A stretch of DNA of 55,492 nucleotides from Verrucomicrobiota bacterium (GTDB lineage: Bacteria > Verrucomicrobiota > Verrucomicrobiia > Limisphaerales > UBA9464). The notes below the pieces were generated by a model. It worked only from the letters and a program-made list of their open reading frames with translations, did not search any database and was not told where the DNA came from. Both the position numbers and the translations under genes were made by a program. Positions within the stretch are counted from its first letter, which is position 1. The number at the start of each line of letters is the position of its first letter. The stretch covers positions 1 to 55,492 of the forward strand of contig VHCG01000025.1 in NCBI GenBank assembly GCA_016871805.1, read 5' to 3'. Below are positions 49,271-55,492 of the stretch, in pieces.

Positions 49271-50767
49271 ATGTCTCAAGGATTGCATCTCTCGCAGCGG
49301 ATGTCGCAGCAGATGGTGCTGTCCCCGCAGCTCCAGCAGTCCCTCGCGCTGCTCCAGGCCCCGGTGCTCGAGCTGAAGGCGATGGTGGAGCAGGAGATGC
49401 AGCAGAATCCGATGCTCGAGGAGGCCTCAACCCTGGCGTCGGATTCCCCGGAGCACGAGGAGGAGGATTCCGCGACCGTAATGGCGGATCCGGCCGAGCC
49501 CCCGCCCGACACCCGGTTCGATCCGGCGACCGAGTCCCCGAGCGCCGAGCCGGTCGACCGATTCGACCAGGACCTCCAGAAGGTCCTGCTGCTCGACCAG
49601 GAATGGCGCGATTTCTTCAGCAGCACCAGCACCCCGGCCCGGTCCAATCCCGACGAGGAGGAACGTCGGCAGTTCGTCCTCGACTCCATCACCGAGCAGG
49701 GATCCCTGCAGGAGGAGCTGATGGACCAGGTCCGCTCGACCGACCTTGGTGACTTCGAGCAACAGGTGGCCGAGCTGGTGGTCGGGAATGTCGACGACAA
49801 CGGCTACCTCCGCTCCAGTGTCTCCGAGCTGTCGATGTCGACCGGCATCCCGGTTGCCGACCTCGAGGAGGCGGTGAAGCTCGTGCAGTCGTTCGAGCCG
49901 GCAGGTGTGGGGGCCATTGACCTCCGCCAGTGCCTGATGCTCCAGCTGGAGCGGATCCGGTGCACCGGCACACCGGAATACCGGATCCTGAGGGACCACA
50001 TGGAGGCCCTCGGCAAGCGGAAGTTCCCGGAGATCGCCCGCCATCTCGGCATCACGGCCGCGGAGGTCCAGAAGCTCGCCGCCAACATCGCGAGGCTCGA
50101 CCCGCGACCGGGGCGCAAGTTCTCGCTGGAGCCCGACCACTATGTTGTGCCCGAGGTCGTCGTCAGCCGCGGTGAGGACGGAGGTTGGGTCGCCAACGTG
50201 GTCAATGACCTGGTGCCAACGGTCCGGATCAGCAACACCTACAAGGATCTCCTGTCGCAGGCCGAGACCTCCTCCGAGGTCCGCGAATACATCCGGGAGC
50301 GGATCAAGAGCGGCAAGTTCCTGATCAAGAGCATCCACCAGCGGCAGTCCACGATCCTCAACATCGCGCGCGAGATCGTGAAGCGGCAGCAGGACTTCAT
50401 GGAGAAGGGGGTCGCGCACCTACGGCCCATGACGATGCTCCAGCTGGCCGAGACGGTCGGAGTCCATGAGACCACCGTGAGCCGCGCGGTCGCCGGCAAG
50501 TACATGAGCACGCCGCAGGGCGTGTTCGAGATGAAGTACTTCTTCACCTCGGGCCTTGCCACCGCCAGCGGGGAACAGGTCTCGAACAAGAGCGTCAAGA
50601 CCGCCCTGGCCGAGCTGATCGCCAACGAGTCGAAGTCCGCACCGCTTTCCGACGAGGAGCTGGTGGCCCGTCTCAAGGCGCAGGGCACCATGATCGCCCG
50701 CCGCACCGTGGCCAAGTATCGCGCCGAGCTGGGCGTGTTGCCCAGCCACCAGCGGAAGGTCTACTGA
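49271..50767 (+). CDS. rpoN: RNA polymerase sigma-54 factor
   Basis: A 498-residue protein with the three sigma-54 regions. The first is an N-terminal Gln/Leu-rich activator-interacting segment (LSQRMSQQMVLSPQLQQSLA) and the second an acidic linker (about 55-110). The core-binding and DNA-binding part follows, with a helix-turn-helix near VGVHETTVSRAVAGKYM and the RpoN box ARRTVAKYREL-like sequence (ARRTVAKYRAELGVLPSHQR) at the end. It directs transcription from -24/-12 promoters that need enhancer-binding ATPases, none of which is encoded in this window. It follows the larA-family gene by 147 bp with its own predicted promoter. Confidence 0.97.
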   Translation: MSQGLHLSQRMSQQMVLSPQLQQSLALLQAPVLELKAMVEQEMQQNPMLEEASTLASDSPEHEEEDSATVMADPAEPPPDTRFDPATESPSAEPVDRFDQDLQKVLLLDQEWRDFFSSTSTPARSNPDEEERRQFVLDSITEQGSLQEELMDQVRSTDLGDFEQQVAELVVGNVDDNGYLRSSVSELSMSTGIPVADLEEAVKLVQSFEPAGVGAIDLRQCLMLQLERIRCTGTPEYRILRDHMEALGKRKFPEIARHLGITAAEVQKLAANIARLDPRPGRKFSLEPDHYVVPEVVVSRGEDGGWVANVVNDLVPTVRISNTYKDLLSQAETSSEVREYIRERIKSGKFLIKSIHQRQSTILNIAREIVKRQQDFMEKGVAHLRPMTMLQLAETVGVHETTVSRAVAGKYMSTPQGVFEMKYFFTSGLATASGEQVSNKSVKTALAELIANESKSAPLSDEELVARLKAQGTMIARRTVAKYRAELGVLPSHQRKVY

Positions 50768-50788
50768 CCTCCGTCCGACGGCGTCCCG

Positions 50789-51937
50789 TCAGCCTTGGAC
50801 GAGGCGCTCCCGGGCCCTGCTGACGCGGAGGATCGCCTCCTCGATCGTGTCGGCGACCGCGGTCAGGTGTCCCATCTTGCGACCCCGTCGCGGCTCGGCC
50901 TTGCCGTAGAGGTGGAGCCGGATCGAGGGATCCTCCAGCGCCGCAGTCCACCGGGGTGTCCCGCCGGCATCGATCCACACGTCGCCCAGCAGATTGGCCA
51001 TCGCAGCAGGGCGGGCGAGTGTGACATCTCCCAGCGGCAGTCCGCAGACCGCCCGGACCTGCTGCTCGAATTGGCTGGTGGGACAGGCATCCAGGGTGAG
51101 GTGGCCCGAGTTGTGGGTCCGGGGTGCCAGTTCGTTGACCAGAAGCCGGCCATCCCGCGTCACGAACAGCTCGACCGTTAGCAGTCCCACGACCCCGAGG
51201 GCGTCGAGGATGCCCTGTGCCAGGACCTCGGCCTGCCAGGCAAGATCGGGCGGGATACGGGCCGGCGACATCGTGATGTCGAGAATGTGGTGGCTGTGGG
51301 CGTTCTCGAAGACCGGGAAGGCGGCGAAACGGCCGTCGAGCGTCCGGGCGGCGACGACGCTGACCTCCATTCCGAAGTCTACCTGGGCCTCCAGGATGCC
51401 CTCGGTTCCCCCCAGTCCCGCATACGCCGTCGGCAGCTGCTCCCGGGTGGTGATGCGCTGCTGACCCTTGCCGTCGTATCCAAAGCTTGCCGTCTTGAGG
51501 ATGGCCGGCAGACCCAGATCCGTCGCCGCCTGCTCCAGATCCGCCAAGGATCCGATTCGGCGGAACTCCGTGACGGGAAAGCCGTGGCTGGCGAGAAACA
51601 TCTTTTCCCGGAGCCGGTTCTGGGTGATGTGCAACACCTCGCCGTCGGGCCGCACCGGTACCAGTTCCGCGCAGGCGCGGCTGGTATCGCTGGGGACGTT
51701 TTCGAACTCGAACGTGACGACCTGCACCCCCCGCGCAAAGGCGCGGACACGGTCGAGGTCGACGTAGGGAGCGGTGACCTCGAGGTCGGAGATCTGCCCC
51801 GTGGGGGTGTCGGACTCCGGGGAGTATACGTGGATCCGATAGCCCATCTGACGGGCTGCAAGCGCGAACATCCGTCCGAGCTGTCCGCTCCCGAGGACAC
51901 CCAGGGTCGATCCGGGAAGGATGGGGGAGGGTTTCAT
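50789..51937 (-). CDS. purK: 5-(carboxyamino)imidazole ribonucleotide synthase
   Basis: A 382-residue ATP-grasp enzyme that carboxylates aminoimidazole ribonucleotide with ATP and bicarbonate in purine synthesis. Motifs: the N-terminal GVLGSGQLGRMFALAARQMG, VVTFEFENV, ILKTASFGYDGKGQ (ATP-grasp) and VELFVTRDGRLLVNELAPRTHNSGH. I chose the ATG at 51937, ten residues inside the longest frame, because it precedes the conserved strand closely. The partner purE is not adjacent. It lies 61 bp downstream of smc on the same strand and may be transcribed with it. Confidence 0.96.
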   Translation of the reverse strand: MKPSPILPGSTLGVLGSGQLGRMFALAARQMGYRIHVYSPESDTPTGQISDLEVTAPYVDLDRVRAFARGVQVVTFEFENVPSDTSRACAELVPVRPDGEVLHITQNRLREKMFLASHGFPVTEFRRIGSLADLEQAATDLGLPAILKTASFGYDGKGQQRITTREQLPTAYAGLGGTEGILEAQVDFGMEVSVVAARTLDGRFAAFPVFENAHSHHILDITMSPARIPPDLAWQAEVLAQGILDALGVVGLLTVELFVTRDGRLLVNELAPRTHNSGHLTLDACPTSQFEQQVRAVCGLPLGDVTLARPAAMANLLGDVWIDAGGTPRWTAALEDPSIRLHLYGKAEPRRGRKMGHLTAVADTIEEAILRVSRARERLVQG

Positions 51938-51998
51938 GTCGTCTGCGGAATCCGGGGCCACGGCCACCCTGCCAAGGTGGGGAGACGCGTTTTTGGAC

Positions 51999-54900
51999 TC
52001 ACTTGACCAGGACCACCTCGGCCTCCTCGGGGGTCTCGGTCGAGGTCACCGACGCCGGTGCCGGGATGTCGCCAGCGGCCTCCGCCACGGCGGGCTGGGC
52101 GAGACGGTTCTGCTCACGGTCAAACTTCACCGACACGATCCGGCTCACACCCTGCTCCTGCATCGTCACACCATAAAGGACGCCCGCCATCGAGATGGTG
52201 CGCTTGTTGTGGGTGATCACGACGAACTGGCTTTGGTTGAGGAACCGCTGCAGCACTCGTACGAAGCGGTTGATGTTCGACTCATCCAGCGGTGCATCGA
52301 GCTCGTCGAGTACGCAGAACGGGGAGGGCTTCACTTGGTAGATCGAGAACAACAGCGCGACGGCGGTCATGGTCTGCTCACCGCCCGACAGCAGCGTGAT
52401 CGACTGCAGCTGTTTGCCCGGCGGACGGGCCATGATGTCGATGCCCGCCTCCAGTGGATCCTCCCCCTCGGCCAGGACGAGGTCGGCCTTCCCGCCCCCG
52501 AACAGCTCGACGAACATCTGGCTGAAGTTCTCCCGGATCTTCTGGAAGGTCTCGAGGAACATCGTCTTGGTCTCGCCATTGATCCGGTTGATGACCTCGA
52601 CGAGCTCCTGCTTCGCCTTCACGAGGTCGTCGTACTGGGTTGTGAGGAAGGTATGCCGCTGTTCGGTCTCCTCGTACTCCTCGATCGCGACGAGGTTGAC
52701 GGGGCCGATGTCGTCGAGGCGCTTCTGGAGGGCTGTGACCTGGGTCGCGACCGCATCCCAGTCGGTTGTCAGCCCCGCGGCGGCCATGTCCTCGAGCGAA
52801 ACCGCCTCGACCTTGGCCGGGCCCTCGTCGGCCAGAGTGATCCGGATCGCCTCGCTGCGGATGGAGTCGATGGGCATCTGGTACTTGAACTCGATCCGTT
52901 CCCGGAGGTGGGTGACGGCCATGGTCCGTTGGGCGAGCTCGACCTCGAGCTGACCGCGCCGCGCCTGCAGTCCGGTGGTCTGCTGGCGACGTTCCCGGAG
53001 TTGTCCCTCCCGGCTTTGGATCTCCCCCTCCTGGAAACGCTTCTCCCCGGCGAGCTCGGTGAGCTGGATCGTGACGACCTCGCGCTCCTGGGCGAGGCGT
53101 TGAATTTCCCGCTCGCTCTCGGCGATGCCGGCCTCGAAGTTCCCGCGCCGGTCCTCGAACTGCGACATCTCCTGGCGGAGGCGCTGGACGAGGCTGGCGA
53201 GCTCCTGGATGCGGGACTGCAGGGGCGGGCGCTGGCGTCCGTGGCTCGCGAGGAGCTGGTCCTCGGTGGCGAGCGAGACACGGGACTCGGAAACGGCCTG
53301 GTTCGCGGTGTCCCGGCCCTGTCGGCTTTCCTCGAGCTCGGCCGAGTAGAGATTCACCTGGGCCGCGGCCGCGGCCTCGGCCAGCTCGGCTTCCTGGATC
53401 TGGGCCACCAGGGCTTGGCGTCGCTCGTTGCCCTCGGCCTCGTGGACCGTGAGGGTCTCGAGCTCGTATCCGACCGTCTCGAGCTTCTGGTGCAGCGCGC
53501 GGCGGGAGCCCTCAAGGGCCCGGAACTCGCCCTCGCGGGAGGCGATCGTGACCTCCACCTGGCGGAGTTCCGTCCGGGCCTCCTCCAGGCTCGCCTGGAG
53601 CGTCGTCTGCTCCGACTGCAGCTCGCCCCTGCGGCGGCTGGCATCCTGGACCTGTTCCGAGAGTCCGGCGAGCTGGGCTTGGAGTTCTGCGATCTGGTTC
53701 TTTCGGCCCAGGATGCTGGCCGGGGCCTGGCCGGACGCCGTCGAGGCTCCGCCCGTGAAGACGCCGTTCCGGGTCAGAAGATCACCCGTCTGGGTGACGT
53801 AGTCGTGGCGTCCGCCCGAGGCGGTGAAGGCGGCGTTCGCGGCGTCGAGGTCCGCCACGATGCGGGTGCTCCGCAGCAGGGCCCGGATGAGTGGCTGAAC
53901 GGGTTCGTCGGCCTCCGCGCAGCCGAGGGCCGGGGTCCCAGGCAGGGATTCGTCGGCCGGGGCGGATGGATCGGACGCTCCGTTGTCGCCGGCGAGCAGG
54001 GACAGGGCCGCGATGCTGGCCCGCCCCCGGTGGTTGTCCCGAAGCTCGTTCAGGATCTGTTGGGCCTGCCCGGGCTGGGCGGTGAGGACCAGTTGGAGGT
54101 TATGGCCGAGGGCAGCCTCGATTGCGATGACGTATTCCTTGGGGACCCGAATGCGGTCGGCGAGGGAGCCTAGGACGTGCTCGGATTGCTTGAGGGCGGC
54201 TAGGGCACCGGCGCTGAAGCCCTCATGCTGGGTGTCAAGTTGTTCCAGGACGTGGAGGCGGCTCCGGTGGCCGGCCTGCTGGTTCAAGAGGGTGTCGAGG
54301 GCCGACTGGGCCTCGGAGATCTCGCGTTGGAGCTCCCGGAGTCGGGCCTGGCGTTCCTCGAGGGTGCCGCGGCTGGTCTGGACCTGGAGCCGCTCGGTCT
54401 CAACCTGGGCCTTGAACTCCCCGAGGCGTGCCTCGAGACGGAGGCTCTCCTCTCCGAGGGAGGCCTTCTCGGCGTGGAGCTTCTCCAGGCGGACCGTATT
54501 GCCCTGCTTCTGGAGGTCGAGCTGGTTCAGCTCGTTGCGGGTACGGCCCAGCTGCTGGGCGGAGGAGAATGCCCTGGACTGCGCTTGGCGCAGAAGCTCC
54601 TGCTTGTCGGCCACCCATCGCTCGGCCGAGGCGAGGGCCTCTTGTTTCTCCTGCAGCACGGACCGGAGGGACTGGACCTTCTCCTGGGATTCCGTGAGCC
54701 GCTCCTCGACCATCTCCAGCTCCCGGGTGGCGATCTCGCGCCGCTCCTCTGCCTGGGTGATGTTGTGGAGCGCCCGCGCGTTCTGGTCCCTGAGCTCCTC
54801 CAGACGCTGCCGGTTGAACTCGATCTTGTGGCCGTGGCGATCGGACTCCGACTTCAGCTCGAGTCCCTGCTGCTGGCGTCCAAAGATGGTCTGCTCCAAG

Positions 54901-55492
54901 GAGGACAGCTCCTGCCGAAGCTGAAGGACCTCGTCCTCGAGCCGGAGCAGGGTTTCCTGGCCCACCTCGAAGTCGAGCTTGGTCCTGGCCAGCTCGGTCT
55001 CCCGGGTCTGGATCTCCTCCTGGAGCACGTCGTACTGGTGTCGGGCCAGCTGGGTTTCGAGCAGCTGGAGCTCGTTGGCGATCGACTGGTACCGTCGAGC
55101 CTTGCCGGCCTGGCGCTGGAGCGAACCGATCTGGCGCTTCACCTCCCGGATCAGATCCTCGACCCGCAGCAGGTTCTGGTCGGTCGTCTCCAGCTTCCGC
55201 AGCGCCTCTCGCTTCTGCTGCTTGAACCGCGTGATCCCGGCGGCCTCCTCGCAGACCAGCCGGCGATCGTCAGGCTTGCTGGACAGGATCTGGGTGATGT
55301 TGCCCTGGGCCATGACCGAGTAGCTCGTCTTGCCCACGCCGGTGCCGGCAAAGAGCTGCTGGATGTCCCGGAGACGGCACCCCACCTTGTTGATGAAATA
55401 CTCCGATCCACCATCCCGGAACACCCGACGGGTCACCGTCACCTCGTTGAACTCGACCGGGACCCCGGCCGCCTTGAGGTAGTCGGTGTCGA
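51999..55492 (-). CDS. smc: Chromosome segregation ATPase SMC (5' end outside the window)
   Basis: The frame runs off the right edge, so the N-terminal Walker A part is missing; about 1,163 residues are seen. They start in the head domain (EFNEVTVTRRVFRDGGSEYF, then TSYSVMAQGNITQILSSKP) and continue with a long coiled coil. The hinge (about RVPKEYVIAIEAALGHNLQL) is near the middle, and the returning coil follows. The C-terminal head has the ABC signature LSGGEQTMTAVALLF and Walker B CVLDELDAPLDESN. SMC dimers with ScpA and ScpB organise and separate the chromosome. Four in-frame candidate linkers in the hinge are Ser/Ala-rich. Length fits a standard bacterial SMC. Confidence 0.97.
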   Translation of the reverse strand, partial: DTDYLKAAGVPVEFNEVTVTRRVFRDGGSEYFINKVGCRLRDIQQLFAGTGVGKTSYSVMAQGNITQILSSKPDDRRLVCEEAAGITRFKQQKREALRKLETTDQNLLRVEDLIREVKRQIGSLQRQAGKARRYQSIANELQLLETQLARHQYDVLQEEIQTRETELARTKLDFEVGQETLLRLEDEVLQLRQELSSLEQTIFGRQQQGLELKSESDRHGHKIEFNRQRLEELRDQNARALHNITQAEERREIATRELEMVEERLTESQEKVQSLRSVLQEKQEALASAERWVADKQELLRQAQSRAFSSAQQLGRTRNELNQLDLQKQGNTVRLEKLHAEKASLGEESLRLEARLGEFKAQVETERLQVQTSRGTLEERQARLRELQREISEAQSALDTLLNQQAGHRSRLHVLEQLDTQHEGFSAGALAALKQSEHVLGSLADRIRVPKEYVIAIEAALGHNLQLVLTAQPGQAQQILNELRDNHRGRASIAALSLLAGDNGASDPSAPADESLPGTPALGCAEADEPVQPLIRALLRSTRIVADLDAANAAFTASGGRHDYVTQTGDLLTRNGVFTGGASTASGQAPASILGRKNQIAELQAQLAGLSEQVQDASRRRGELQSEQTTLQASLEEARTELRQVEVTIASREGEFRALEGSRRALHQKLETVGYELETLTVHEAEGNERRQALVAQIQEAELAEAAAAAQVNLYSAELEESRQGRDTANQAVSESRVSLATEDQLLASHGRQRPPLQSRIQELASLVQRLRQEMSQFEDRRGNFEAGIAESEREIQRLAQEREVVTIQLTELAGEKRFQEGEIQSREGQLRERRQQTTGLQARRGQLEVELAQRTMAVTHLRERIEFKYQMPIDSIRSEAIRITLADEGPAKVEAVSLEDMAAAGLTTDWDAVATQVTALQKRLDDIGPVNLVAIEEYEETEQRHTFLTTQYDDLVKAKQELVEVINRINGETKTMFLETFQKIRENFSQMFVELFGGGKADLVLAEGEDPLEAGIDIMARPPGKQLQSITLLSGGEQTMTAVALLFSIYQVKPSPFCVLDELDAPLDESNINRFVRVLQRFLNQSQFVVITHNKRTISMAGVLYGVTMQEQGVSRIVSVKFDREQNRLAQPAVAEAAGDIPAPASVTSTETPEEAEVVLVK

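Noticed and set aside
51921..54173. A 750-codon open frame on the plus strand opposite smc
   Set aside because: The Leu/Asp/Glu-rich product is the mirror of the smc coiled coil; no start signal or domain supports it.

Overview
The window is a GC-rich chromosomal segment from a Gram-negative bacterium, most likely Verrucomicrobiota or a close PVC relative. This is inferred from gene content, not from a search. The clues are lpxB (an LPS outer membrane), a TAT-exported Gfo/Idh/MocA oxidoreductase, a PPi-type phosphofructokinase, large HEAT and TPR proteins, an Ala/Pro-rich tail-anchored protein beside trxA, and sigma-54. I see no rRNA, tRNA, CRISPR array, prophage or insertion sequence.

Layout. 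1-2007: end of one membrane protein, then a double-length ABC-2 permease. 2054-8168 (minus): a housekeeping run of HEAT protein, thiL, tsaE, tsaB, cysteine desulfurase and a secreted oxidoreductase, ending at a hairpin terminator. tgt is divergent from it and converges on lpxB with a 37-bp overlap, so several tRNA-modification genes cluster here. 10846-21032 (plus): rplA, rplJ, rplL, rpoB and rpoC, without rplK in front, with two hairpins between rplL and rpoB and a strong terminator after rpoC. 21300-23001 (plus): a small protein, pyrR and pyrB, with tight junctions. 23061-31652: trxA with its tail-anchored partner, an RRM protein, a Bax-inhibitor-1 protein, cardiolipin synthase, PPi-PFK, an Rpn-type nuclease and a ceramidase-like protein. 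31665-34537 (minus): a TPR lipoprotein and a secreted beta-sandwich protein.

34687-38336 (plus) is a decaying operon. An RND efflux adaptor has an in-frame TAG. The RND pump is reduced to 144 codons by a large in-frame deletion. A membrane acyltransferase with inserted ankyrin repeats has a second in-frame TAG. A fragment of another gene follows. The 4-bp start/stop overlaps between these genes are still intact.

38337-55492: UspA, UbiB/AarF kinase, then a minus-strand operon (dUTPase-like, larC, holB, O-antigen ligase, prmA). A plus-strand pair follows, an SMP-30 lactonase with a LarA-family nickel-pincer racemase, then rpoN, and on the minus strand smc (5' end outside the window) followed by purK.

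The observations most worth following are the fossil efflux operon, the lactonase-LarA pair with a His-rich LarC nearby, the double hairpin before rpoB, and several promoters whose -10 boxes lie only 6-10 nt before the start codon, which predicts leaderless mRNAs. Most of the window is ordinary housekeeping sequence, and I do not see a convincing wholly new defence or mobile system.
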